From positions 1 to 64,000 of the forward strand of contig JASJCB010000016.1 of NCBI GenBank assembly GCA_030066195.1: a stretch of DNA of 64,000 bases, written 5' to 3'. The stretch's first letter is position 1. Each line of letters starts with the position of its first letter. Positions 38,301 through 45,128 of the stretch are shown here, one piece after another. The notes under the pieces are model-generated. The model had not been told where the DNA came from. It searched no databases and saw nothing but the letters and a program-made list of their open reading frames with translations. This stretch comes from Acidobacteriota bacterium (GTDB lineage: Bacteria; Acidobacteriota; Holophagae; Acanthopleuribacterales; Acanthopleuribacteraceae). The translations under genes and the position numbers were made by a program.

Positions 38301-41300
38301 ACCCCGGAGACCGGGCAGAAGAAGCGACCACCGGCCCTGTTGCCGAGCCGATTAGTACGCGCGCTCTAAAAGGTATTGCCGCTTGCTGGGTCAGGGGGGA
38401 ATCGGTGGATTGGCAAAGGCTCTATCCAGGGAAAAAGCCCCTAAGGGTCAAGCTTCTTCCCCCTTATCCATTCGCAACCGAGCCTTGTTGGCTCACCCAT
38501 GATCCGCCGGACACCTGCGAGCCGGCCGATTCGAGCACGCCTCAGCGCGCTGTCGCGGCCTATCTGGAGGCAACGCACGATCCGTGTTTCCACTACGCCC
38601 ACCGAATTTCCGAGGGTTTGGCCCTGCTTGATGAAGCCGCGACTCTGCGACTCACCGATCTCCTGGTGAGGATGGGGAGCCTGAGCGATCCGGAAGCAAC
38701 GTTCACAGATCGGGATTTTGCCGTGTCTCTGGGGGCCCGACCTCAGTTTGCAGGATTGCTCGCGGCCATGCTGACCATTCTGGAGAAAGAAGGGTTGCTG
38801 CATCGCCGGGGACAGATTTTTGAGGTAACCCGAAGGCTGGAGGAGCCGCCCTATGATCGGCTCGAGGGTGCGATCCAGACCTCGCGCGACCGGCTGGAGC
38901 GCGTCGCTCCGTTCCTCTGTCGCCATTTGGATGTGCTCGAAACCTGTCTCGCCGCCAGTCGGGAGATGCTCAGTGGGAAGAAACTGCCCGTCGAGATCCT
39001 GTTTCCGAACGGCTCCAGCAGCGTGCTCCAGGCCATTTACCAGGACAATCCCCTGGCGGATTATTTCCACATGTTGACTTCCGGGGCCATTGCCGCTCAT
39101 GTTCGCCAACGACGCACGAGCCGGCCCGGCAGCCAGATCAGAATCCTCGAAGTGGGCGCGGGGATCGGCGGCACCACGGCAGCGGTGCTCGCCCGGCTGG
39201 CGGTGGAAGGCGTGGATCCAGGCAACCTCAATTATGTCTATACCGATGTATCCCCTCATCTCATCGCCCATGGCCGCGACCGCTTCGATGAGACCTATCC
39301 CTTTCTTGATTTCAAAACCCTCGACCTGGACCAAGACCCCGCCGACCAGGGCTTCGCGAAGGACACCTACGACATCGTGCTCGGCGCCAACGTGCTTCAC
39401 GCCGTCAAGCACTTGGATCACACCCTGGGATACCTCCGCGAACTGTTGCGAGAGGATGGCATGCTGGTCCTCGAGGAAGCGACGGCGCACCATGATTACC
39501 TGACTCTGATCTTCGGGTTCCTACCCGGTTGGTGGCAATGTGAAGACACCGCGTCGCGCTTGCCGAACGGGCCACTACTGGATGTTCCTCTTTGGCAGTC
39601 GTGCCTGGCGGAACAAGGCTTTGATCACTTCGGCAGCTATGGCGCCATGGGAGAAACGAGCGCCCCCGTGGGGCAACACCTGATGATTGCTTTCAAGCCC
39701 GATTCGGATCGGTCGGCGACCTCGTCCGATACGGTGACTTCGATCTCGGATGAGGAAAACCGAGCGGCCGAATCGATGCCGACGCGCCCACTAGCCGCGG
39801 CCGAGCCGGTCATCCTTCCCCCAGATCTCTACGCCGTCCACCAGCAATGGACCTGTTGCGACATTCCAGTGGTTGCAGAGCAGGACCGCCTTGACGGACC
39901 CGTGCTCCTATTTTGTCACGACGCCGAACCCGCGGAGGGCAACAGCGACATGGTTCTCATCAAACCCGGCGATAGATTTGAGGCCCGGACAGACGACTTT
40001 CTGCTCCGGCCTGACTGTGCCGAGGATTATGGCTTGCTTCTCGACAACCTCGCCGTGAGCAACGGTGGCGGCTTGCGGGTTATCCACCTCTGGAACGCGA
40101 CGGCGCGCGAGTTGGGGGAGATGGCCGGCCCGGAATACCTCATGCGGAATATCGAGACCGGCTTACCCACGGGTCTGTACTCTGTTTACCACCTCACACG
40201 CGCATTGCTGGCCAGGAAGGTTACGGCCGACATAGCCTTCTTTTTCAATGAGGTCAACTCCCAGGCGCCCCATCATGCGGCCCTGAGCGCATTTGCCGAA
40301 ACCCTTCACCGTGAGAGCTACCATCTGTTTTGTAAAGTCATTGCCATCGCGGACCCCACACTTACAACCCGGGACCTGCTCGCCGTCGGTTCGGCGGAGG
40401 TCGTTGTCAGGGACAAAGCCACCATTCGCTATGACCGTCAGGGGCGACGCGTCCTGAGAATGCATGCCCAACCGTTTGAACGAAAATACCCTGCTGCCGA
40501 ACCGGTTATCTCCCGAGGTGGTACCTGGCTGATCACCGGCGGCACCGGTGGGCTCGGTCTGATCTTCGCGGAATACCTCGCCCGAAGCTGCCGCGCCAAC
40601 CTGGTGCTCGTCGGTCGATCACCCCTGGATGCAGCGAAGCGCGAAAGTCTGAGCCGGCTCGAACGTTTAGGGGCTAAAGCGATTTATTACCCTGCCGATG
40701 TCGCCCATCTTGCGGATCTCGAGGAGGTGGTCAGCCGGGCTCGGCAGAGGTTCGGTCATCTCGACGGCGTGCTCCACGGGGCCGGTATCTCGCCCGGAGC
40801 AATGATCCCTAATCTGGAGCCGGAGGTCATGGGCAAAACCCTGAAGTCCAAGCTATTCGGTGCGCTCAACCTGGACATCGCCACTGCCGGAGAACCCCTT
40901 GAGGCCTTCGTCATGCACAGCTCTATTTCCGGGTACCAAGGTGCGATCGGCTCTGCCGCTTATGCCACTGCCAACCGGTTCATGGACGCTTTCGCCCAGT
41001 TACGCGAGCAATGGGTCGAGGCCGGCAAGCGGGTGGGAAAGACACTGGCGGTCGGCTGGAGCTTTTGGAAACAGGGCGGTATGAAAAAATGGTGGGATGA
41101 GGAGGGCCTGGGGCTGATCTCGCTGGAATCTGCCTGGGGTCTCGAGATCTTCAGACGCCTGCTCGCGGGTCCGGATCATCAGGTCGGTGTGCTCATGGGA
41201 AAGAGAAAGGACCTGGAGAAGCTCTGGACGCTCGAGCCCTGCCAACCTCGAAATGGGAGCGATCCGACTCCCTCGAGCGGTGAATCCCCTCCCCCCACCC

Positions 41301-44002
41301 GACTGACTCGGGAACGAGTGCAACAAGAGGTGAGCGAAGCGGTTTCCCGAGCGCTCGGGTTGGACCCCCAACGGTTGGACCCCGAAACCGATTTCGAGCG
41401 TCTCGGCATGAGCTCGCTGATCATCCTGGATGTCCTGGACGAATTGGAGCACCGTTTGGGTATGGCCATTGAGCCCATGGCCTTGATCGACCATCCCAAT
41501 GTCCGGCTTCTCAGCGCACATCTCATCGAACGCGGTCTGGTATCCCTTGTTGAGCCCGCGGATTCATCAGAGCCGTCTGCCGCCGTCGTCGCCGCTGCCG
41601 AGCCGGGACGGGAGCCGGCCGAAACAAGAGACGTCCAACCCATCGCGGTGATCTGCACGGCCTGTCGTTTCCCGGGTGCCGCGGACCCCGAGCAGTTTTG
41701 GGAGAATTTGAAAGCGGGTGTTTGCTCAATTCGCGAGCTGTCGGCCGGCGGAGAGCACGTTCCCGACCGGCGGCAGGCCGGCAGGCCTCCCCTGGGTTCC
41801 CATGCGAAACGGATGGCGGCCCTCGAAGGAATCGACCTTTTCGATGCCGATTTCTTCGGCTGCAGCACCGACGAAGCACTCACCATGGATCCCCAACAGC
41901 GGATCATGCTCGAGCTCGTTCAGCAGCTGTGGGACCGGGCCGGTTATCCAAAGGACGAGCTGGCCGGCTCCGCGACCGGTATTTTCCTGGGCGCATCGGA
42001 CAGCAATTACCGTTCCCTGTTCAACGCGAAAGCGACGGACAGGAAGAATCCGAGTCGGGCTGCGCGTTGGTTCACCGACCACGCCCCCTACATGATTGCC
42101 CGGCACATGGCGCATTTCTATGACCTGAGGGGCCCCTGCCGAACTATTGACACCGCTTGCTCTTCTTCCCTGGTAGCAATCCACGATGCCTGTAACAGCC
42201 TGCGAAGCGGGGAGGTGGATATGGCGGTCGCGGGAGGGCTCTCCCTGTGGATCGGCCCCGAGATGAGCGATTATTTTCACGCCGCGGGCGCCTTGTCTGA
42301 AACCGGAGTAGGACGCGTGTTCGACCGGCGCGCAGATGGTATTGTCCTCGGTGAGGGTGCCGGCCTGGTCTTGTTGAAAACCCTGGCGGCCGCCAAAAGG
42401 GACGGAGACCGGATCGACGCGCTCATTCGTGGCTCGGCTGTCAATCAAGACGGCCACACCATGGGTCGAACCACGCCCAATGGGCAAGCGCAGCAGAGCG
42501 TCATCCAGCGCGCCCTGGACCAGGCCAAGATCAGGGCAACACAACTGATCTATCTGGAATCTCATGGTACCGGCACGCTTCTGGGAGATCCTATCGAAAT
42601 CGGTGCCGCGGCCCGGGTTTTCGAAAACGCGCGCGCCCGGTCCTGTGCCTTGGGCTCCGTCAAGGCCAATATCGGGCACCTGCTCCTGGCCGCGGGGGTC
42701 GCCGGCTTCATCAAAGTGCTTCACATCCTCCGGCATCGGGTGATACCACCCCAGATCAGCTGTGAGGAGCCTCATCCTCGCTTCGGTTTCGAGGAAAGCC
42801 CGTTCACCATCGATCGCAAACCGCGGGCATGGCGGATGCACGACGACAAAAGGTTTGCCGGTGTCTCCGCATTCGGTTTTTCCGGCACCAATTGCCACAT
42901 GGTGCTCGAAGCCTTCGAGGAGGCCGAGCACGGTCACCAAACCCTTAAAAAGCCCCTGCCGCCGACGGAATTCAGAAGGAAGAGCTATTGGCCCGGCACT
43001 GCCGCTGCGAAGAACGGCAACCCCCTGGATTCACCGCTTCTCGATCGATACGAGGTGTCGGCGGGTGCTCATATCTATCACAAGGAACTGGGCGGGGATC
43101 TTTTCTTTTTGAAAGACCACATGCTGGCTAACCGTCCTCTTTGTCCAGGAGTATTCTTCCTCGTCTTGATCCGCGAGGCGTGCGCGCTCGGGGGCCTGCA
43201 TACGGACTTGTGCCGTATTGAGCGGCTCAGATGGCGAAGCCCTTTATTCCTGGACAATCTCCCCCTCACCCTCTCGCTGGCAATGATCCCGAAAGGAGCC
43301 TCTATGGGTTGCGAGGTCTATACCGAGGTGGAGGGGGAAAAAACATTGCTGGCCGGCGCATTCCTGCCTTCCCTCACACCGTTGGAAGCATCTGACAGTA
43401 AGGCTGACCTCCCTTCCCCGCGAACCCGCGAAAGTCGCATTTTGGACCAGGGAAAATTCTACGAGGCATACCATCGTCTTACCCCTCTGACCCTCGGACA
43501 GTCACTGCGAGTCGTCAGCAAGTTGGCCGTTTGCGGTGACGAGGTTGTTGCCCGGCTGGTGAGGCCGGCCATGCTCGATGATGGTGACTGGCTCGTGGCC
43601 GCGCTGTACGGTGCCATCCAGAGCTGCCTTGGTTTCTTTTTGGATCGGGCCGACGCGCCATATCTTCCCCTTTCCCTCGGGTCGGTTCGATGGTATCGCC
43701 GTCTCGCCGATGACTGCGAGGTGCGCGTGATACGCGGGTCCGGCAAGCCCATAGACAGAGCTGTCGTTTTCGATATTCTCATTTCCGACCATGATGGCCT
43801 GCCGTTGATCAAGCTCGAATCGGTCTGTTTTCGGATGCTCGATCGTGAAGCGGCATTCGACCCTCCCGAGCATCGATCCCGTCAGGACGAACCTGACAAA
43901 AACATGATGCGCATCATCGATCGATTCAAAGATGGCGCTCTAGCGCTCGATGATGCCGGTGACCTCATAGGGGCCCAACTCAGATTACTGATTGAAACCT
44001 GA
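26330..44002 (+). CDS. AT-less modular PKS C (5890 aa): KR-MT-KS-ACP-KS-ACP-KS-KR-ACP-KS-MT-KR-ACP-KS-DH
   Basis: Domain order with residues read from the sequence: KR1 (G-G-T-G-G-V-G 227-233); C-methyltransferase 1 (V-G-A-G-T-G, 665-673); KS1 (C1042, H1177, H1217); ACP1 (S1523); KS2 (C1782); ACP2 (S2282); KS3 (C2537); KR2 (GGAGGLG from 3080); ACP3 (S3379); KS4 (C3637); methyltransferase 2 (4272-4280); KR3 (4737-4743); ACP4 (S5029 in GMSSL, with Ser where Asp is usual); KS5 (C5277); DH (H5597). All KS Cys-His-His triads are intact. There is no AT, ER or TE. KS1, KS2 and KS4 have the long post-KS linker ending in P-Y/G-P-F typical of trans-AT lines; KS3 and KS5 lack most of it. In the DH the motif is HxxxNxxxxP instead of HxxxGxxxxP. 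The protein begins with KR-MT and ends with KS-DH, so both ends are incomplete modules that need partners. Weak ribosome binding site (GTAGG). Confidence 0.92.
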   Translation: MGERLLYRPTWVEQPLEKGHENPGSQLVFSPPAETGLSQALAGAHPRVLQFGLEAQNGREAYSHSRDFRRQLGDTPDLDRIYFMAGTIQRGIAEEQQGMKVLRRFLHLLRALGSGDRKPVYLVVLTDRLHPLSGGEPGSPFSALVVGLAKNALLEFPRLRIRCIDIDQSEPPDRIAAHIAAEPPSTDLAEVCIRSGRRYLRRYAPVETAASQRDDLFRHRGTYLIAGGTGGVGFETASFLAREHEARLILTGARALDEHKRACLRELEAMGSRALYLRADLADRAAMGKALAEAKRRFGTINGIFHAAGVLADRTLSQMDDEALTSVLAPKVRGSMILHELTRDEPLDFFVHYGSAVAAIGARGAGNYAAACRFQEALGDVLRARSPFPVKVISWGWWHQTGMGAREGLAEHMERRGIHALEKREAIASLKEVFARGLDECLVLVKGDVLLARHGLLAETGRTTPSSVTSDMLRSMHVWIDEHGGDPEHLCRGYNNAMHDLESYGAFFLLRWLMEAGLDFPCSCAELQQRLKVRDAYSAHFEALLALLVRRRLLQQTTHGFRPAEPYADRDRPAEALAAARTRAEARGDYAAHLCLLEACLAATPDVLTGERSAIEVLFPQGGFDMVEGIYSNNPFSDWLNTLLAELVGSCRELGEVGSEPGFRILEVGAGTGASSEKVLARLARESNDLRYDYTDISQVFVTHGRRVFSERYPFVRFATFDMSRVPDACKFLPQSRDLIFATNVLHGAEKLRPALENLFRLLVPGGVLILNELTRASGFHSMTFGLTDGWWQFRDADPRLPNAPLVDGRGWCDLLAEAGFEQIRYYGEGLRGEEPFQSLILAIRPRKSVAAEKAASAPDGRVEADRRDRLERVAEPSEEGNAARDGIAIIGISGRYPGSADIPSFWEDLVKGRCRMTPRPPHRGLSGEPAEAALQWGGFLSDEDAFDPLFFNIAPREAPRMDPQERLFLEAAWHCVEDAAYVFDPERERVGVFVGVMSSDYHLYVDNADGGGANLWSWHVANRVSHFFGFTGPSLALDTGCSASLTAVHLAGESLLRGECDLALAGGVKVLTHGAHASWYRRSGLLPPRGRCRAFSANADGIALGEGVGAVLLKPLSKALRDGDPIYAVIRGSAINAGRSAPGFLAPDERLQAEVIARAQREAGFAPRTITCLEAHGTGTPRGDRTELTALSRLFAGDTDDFRFCALGSVKTNIGHLEAAAGIASLTKVLLQFKHKTHVPSLNGSPGNPHFDFERLPFFIPEVAMPWDRPKIEGKIYPRRAGVSSFGAGGVNVHLILEEFEQPATAEDGGAEIIPFSAHKASRLEALLRRFLHDLEADGGRVSHTERAGLSDIACTLQTGRAAMAVRWAVIVSSKQELVEAIRAGLEGRSPDVPFFEGSEKSGPTMSIPERDRADQTLIRLARTWVGGGDIDWYRHRRGRGGHRLPLPGYPFEKNRYRLGETARLPTTMAGKSQVHDLGGGMENKLLPLIEDELIALLASLLDMNEVDIDPDKDLTQYGMDSLLLEQLAGALSDRYGLAISPVDLFEGASIRRHAQTLIDRHAAALTAYYGKGDELPARSEKLESRKPQAVHALGSAGEVHRTDPDSEGEAGAGDRLGKGEESAVAIIGMAGIFPGSPDVSHYWENLKQGKLLLSDIPVERFGDPGEGEKCWRGGFIEGIDRFDAAFFEISPREAAYMDPQQRLLLQAAWHTFEDAGYAPSSLGGSGTGVFVGAQIHEYEARLLAEPEGHLLTGNNHAVLANRISFLLNLHGPSEAINTACSSSLVAVHRAVRAIRGGECEMALAGGVNLMLERTTFTLMDKMGLLSPDFLCRAFDRDANGIVRGEGLGLVLLKPLTSAQRDGDNIYGLIRGTAVNHGGRAKSLTAPCPKAQAALLESAWRDSGLDPATLTYIETHGTGTTLGDPVELEGIRRAFANASKAWGRPSFKGSCGLGSVKTNIGHLEAAAGIAGLTKVVLALKHGIIPATLHRQQENPRLSLQDSPFFIVERTRPWHVPTDPHHGSLPRRAGVSSFGFGGSNAHVVLEAFAPAEPTPDSGPHAVVLSARTHDQLREVARRLVTFLTEEKSAPPPSVADIAHTLRVGRNAMSWRIALVVETREALTAGLEAYTRGEAKASGVLVGNGKPDRDLAAMLADSEETVRFFQSLFREGDLQRLLAFWVRGVPIPWERLYGDRPGRRMPLPGYPFADEPFWIGSQERATISGEPVASNEPEAPPAFAAGGSEAVADGLLATVHQTVMSVLGREITDDDLDAHLEQFGVDSVMMTLIQVELEQALGVELEPADLVEHVSILSLTRHLASSGAKVGGQSGETAAKSVPGPGSQGPRDQIESKPLFVEGTRLGPSARDGQDGEPIAIIGVSCRLPGAEHPDAYWQLLREGRHHIGPPPKRRLEEMWPQPPSTGLAGGYLDYIEDFDFAFFGFPSREARLMDPRQRILLELVQELLDYRGLSRDALSRNRTGTFIGASSTMCNDLEAAISLESRSVSPGLLGSEHYMLASRLGHVFDLKGPALCFDTACSSSLVAVHQACLALRAGDCDQAIAGGIHLALSTVFHVFFSKVGALSASGRVSPFDERADGLLLGEGGGLVLLKPLSRAEADGDPIHAVILGSAVNNDGRTMGVSTPDVAAQMKVLEDAWSDAGIDPGSLAYLESHGTGTVLGDAIELKALTQAFRRHSEKQQFCALGSVKANIGHLLQAAGIAGLIKVVLSLQGRFLPPMHHCEQPKAHFEIDSSPFYIPREGRFWPEGDSPRRAGVSAFGFSGTNCHVVLEQGNKIPSSGLQPVTTFQRVTLPWPPLRSEAPESKHLVRPSADDADQRRVFYLEPVWEPIPDREMLARGETGPLLLLSRNLQLADLLAAELGTAGTQPIIQATPGPTYAQTKASTYVFDPTSEKDLSCLWLDLERQGLWPKTVVHAWLFEAEPWPASPHAWPAHLDRLLDEGALASLRIIASMTTRSQTRVRHIYPYAAREDSLHALDAMIAGLGHSLASTGKGVVLQALELDKMEVGCLASALAGEIACQPGGEIEISRSGKGPLGKRFRPITTLPPPLLLQDHDVYLITGGAGGLGLLAARFLAERGPCKLVLMGRRQLGDTQREKIEDLRRGGAEVIYTRGDVTRWEDLEKVMATIRNRFGSLDCIIHAAGVNGTNVAEHSTKAVLAPKVLGTLFLDEISREMPLKFLVTFSSLASVVGHIARPDYALANRFMDELMAWRHRMSEAGRRSGKSLSINWPYWEDSGTSVSPTVREQYRQRGIGVLDRKTGFDALAFCLAFEGSQVLVVEGEPQAVAQRFGFSVSATPEEEPSLSRTCNRADAENAESEPRPADIEARIRALLEEDIAEQLPDRAEIREGAGFMELGLDSLQLIDLAEGLEQKTGTMVYPTVFYEYPSITELSRHLAEHYGEAFSRALDDRQAGALTGREDDGEDPEQIVKSGQPADDTTPLAFTEEQRSDERGVEPIAVIGMSGRFPGSPDLRRFWRNLAAGKDLITTVPDQRWRGHPEADRAGAAGKWGGFLEDVDGFDPLFFAISPLEASHMDPQQRLFLETAWQAIEDAGYPPSGLAATDTGVFTGYGYQEYLERFSENDNPLLAIGNLPTMLANRVSYQLDLRGPSETLNTACSSSLVAVHRAVCAIRAGECAQALAGGVHLNLSPRGAIRAGRSGMLAPDGRCKTFCKEADGFVRADAVGVVLLKPLARAREDGDLIYGVILGSAVNHDGHGSGLTAPNPRAQAEVIAAAWDRTGVDPAAITYMETHGTGTVLGDPAETAGLRRGLHMLSKGRELPPGSCGLGSVKTNMGHAESAAGIAGLIKVLLAFHHRMLPATIHRGSPNPHLNLEDSPFYVVSETTTWHPDEHNTPLRAGVSSFGLGGSNAHLALEEYRLISRASETRPAGPFLFVLSAGDRAALFRYASMMIHFLENDSDDVYPADFAYSLQIGREALPERLAVLGETLNDFAAQLHHFLKGERSENLFHDPGDRAEEATTGPVAEPISTRALKGIAACWVRGESVDWQRLYPGKKPLRVKLLPPYPFATEPCWLTHDPPDTCEPADSSTPQRAVAAYLEATHDPCFHYAHRISEGLALLDEAATLRLTDLLVRMGSLSDPEATFTDRDFAVSLGARPQFAGLLAAMLTILEKEGLLHRRGQIFEVTRRLEEPPYDRLEGAIQTSRDRLERVAPFLCRHLDVLETCLAASREMLSGKKLPVEILFPNGSSSVLQAIYQDNPLADYFHMLTSGAIAAHVRQRRTSRPGSQIRILEVGAGIGGTTAAVLARLAVEGVDPGNLNYVYTDVSPHLIAHGRDRFDETYPFLDFKTLDLDQDPADQGFAKDTYDIVLGANVLHAVKHLDHTLGYLRELLREDGMLVLEEATAHHDYLTLIFGFLPGWWQCEDTASRLPNGPLLDVPLWQSCLAEQGFDHFGSYGAMGETSAPVGQHLMIAFKPDSDRSATSSDTVTSISDEENRAAESMPTRPLAAAEPVILPPDLYAVHQQWTCCDIPVVAEQDRLDGPVLLFCHDAEPAEGNSDMVLIKPGDRFEARTDDFLLRPDCAEDYGLLLDNLAVSNGGGLRVIHLWNATARELGEMAGPEYLMRNIETGLPTGLYSVYHLTRALLARKVTADIAFFFNEVNSQAPHHAALSAFAETLHRESYHLFCKVIAIADPTLTTRDLLAVGSAEVVVRDKATIRYDRQGRRVLRMHAQPFERKYPAAEPVISRGGTWLITGGTGGLGLIFAEYLARSCRANLVLVGRSPLDAAKRESLSRLERLGAKAIYYPADVAHLADLEEVVSRARQRFGHLDGVLHGAGISPGAMIPNLEPEVMGKTLKSKLFGALNLDIATAGEPLEAFVMHSSISGYQGAIGSAAYATANRFMDAFAQLREQWVEAGKRVGKTLAVGWSFWKQGGMKKWWDEEGLGLISLESAWGLEIFRRLLAGPDHQVGVLMGKRKDLEKLWTLEPCQPRNGSDPTPSSGESPPPTRLTRERVQQEVSEAVSRALGLDPQRLDPETDFERLGMSSLIILDVLDELEHRLGMAIEPMALIDHPNVRLLSAHLIERGLVSLVEPADSSEPSAAVVAAAEPGREPAETRDVQPIAVICTACRFPGAADPEQFWENLKAGVCSIRELSAGGEHVPDRRQAGRPPLGSHAKRMAALEGIDLFDADFFGCSTDEALTMDPQQRIMLELVQQLWDRAGYPKDELAGSATGIFLGASDSNYRSLFNAKATDRKNPSRAARWFTDHAPYMIARHMAHFYDLRGPCRTIDTACSSSLVAIHDACNSLRSGEVDMAVAGGLSLWIGPEMSDYFHAAGALSETGVGRVFDRRADGIVLGEGAGLVLLKTLAAAKRDGDRIDALIRGSAVNQDGHTMGRTTPNGQAQQSVIQRALDQAKIRATQLIYLESHGTGTLLGDPIEIGAAARVFENARARSCALGSVKANIGHLLLAAGVAGFIKVLHILRHRVIPPQISCEEPHPRFGFEESPFTIDRKPRAWRMHDDKRFAGVSAFGFSGTNCHMVLEAFEEAEHGHQTLKKPLPPTEFRRKSYWPGTAAAKNGNPLDSPLLDRYEVSAGAHIYHKELGGDLFFLKDHMLANRPLCPGVFFLVLIREACALGGLHTDLCRIERLRWRSPLFLDNLPLTLSLAMIPKGASMGCEVYTEVEGEKTLLAGAFLPSLTPLEASDSKADLPSPRTRESRILDQGKFYEAYHRLTPLTLGQSLRVVSKLAVCGDEVVARLVRPAMLDDGDWLVAALYGAIQSCLGFFLDRADAPYLPLSLGSVRWYRRLADDCEVRVIRGSGKPIDRAVVFDILISDHDGLPLIKLESVCFRMLDREAAFDPPEHRSRQDEPDKNMMRIIDRFKDGALALDDAGDLIGAQLRLLIET

Positions 44003-44078
44003 TTCGTTTGTAAGGTAGAGAGCCTGGCTTTGCACAACCCCGGGAATAGACCGTTTCTCAACCTCAGGAGGAAAAACC

Positions 44079-45089
44079 ATGCCCGATTTCACTCATAAGA
44101 GAACAAACCCCTTTGATCATGCGACATCTGATGTTCGGGAAAAACCTGAAGAGGATTTGGTTTCTTTCTACGATCATCTCATTTCCAATCTTTTCAAGGA
44201 CGAGAAAAAAAGATACCTCAATATGGGCTATTGGACGGAAACGACCTCTTCGCTTAGCGAGGCGGGCGACGCTTTGGTTGCCCTGGTGGCCGACTCAGCG
44301 GGTCTGGATACGCGCACGAACCCCTCGCCAAAAACACACCGGGTGCTTGAGGTCGGATGCGGCATGGGTGAGAGCAGTTTTTATTTGGCCCAAAACTATG
44401 CGTGTGACATCCTTGCCATTGATCTCAACCCGAAACATATCAACCACGCTCGTCATCGGCTGGCAACGGAACGGCCGGAACTGGCCGAATGGATTACCTT
44501 TCATCAAGCCTCGGCAACCTCGTTGACTGAGACAGTTGATCGGGAATTCTTTGACATGGTGATCAGCATCGAGTCTGCCTTGCACTATCGAACCCGGGAT
44601 CGTTTTTTCAAGGAGGCATTTCAAGCACTGAAGCCAAATGGGGTGCTTGTTCTTGCCGATGTTACCATCAGACCATGCCCTGAGCTCATCATCACCGAAT
44701 CTATTCAAAAGCTGATTCTTTCTTTCTTCGAAATACCTTCCCAGAATTTATACGGAAGGGATCAATACTGCGCGTTTTTAGAAGAAGCCGGCTTCTCGGA
44801 CATAGGCATCCAATCAATCGGTGATCGGGTGAATGTTCCTTACTTCCGCTATTATGCATCGTGTTGCCGGAATCAAATGCCAACCGCGAATGTCTCGATC
44901 GATCAACAGCTCATGGTTGCATGCTCGAGAGCAGGTACGAAATACCGGGAATTTCTTCTTCAGAAGTTCTTGCCCTTTCAAATCATGGATATGCTCTATG
45001 CCAATCCCTGGTCCGCCTCGATCATTTTGGATTACCTGGCACAGTATGCATGGGATTATTCCATTTTCACGGCAAGGAAACCCAGCTGA
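44079..45089 (+). CDS. SAM-dependent methyltransferase, polyketide tailoring type
   Basis: A 336-residue class I methyltransferase: V-L-E-V-G-C-G-M-G-E-S-S at 89-100 (SAM loop), D-I-L-A-I-D (acidic end of strand 2, about 110-115) and F-D-M-V-I-S-I-E-S (motif IV). The N-terminal KKRYLNMGYW helix is common in sugar and polyketide O-methyltransferases of the UbiE/erythromycin-tailoring class, so an O-methylation of the product is likely. AGGAGG 7 nt before the ATG is the strongest site in the locus. It is the last gene of the plus-strand cluster, 76 nt after PKS C, and converges with the kinase gene at only 39 nt. Confidence 0.85.
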   Translation: MPDFTHKRTNPFDHATSDVREKPEEDLVSFYDHLISNLFKDEKKRYLNMGYWTETTSSLSEAGDALVALVADSAGLDTRTNPSPKTHRVLEVGCGMGESSFYLAQNYACDILAIDLNPKHINHARHRLATERPELAEWITFHQASATSLTETVDREFFDMVISIESALHYRTRDRFFKEAFQALKPNGVLVLADVTIRPCPELIITESIQKLILSFFEIPSQNLYGRDQYCAFLEEAGFSDIGIQSIGDRVNVPYFRYYASCCRNQMPTANVSIDQQLMVACSRAGTKYREFLLQKFLPFQIMDMLYANPWSASIILDYLAQYAWDYSIFTARKPS

Positions 45090-45128
45090 AGCCGGTGCTT
45101 CACCCCATGGCTCGATCGCTTCTCCCAC

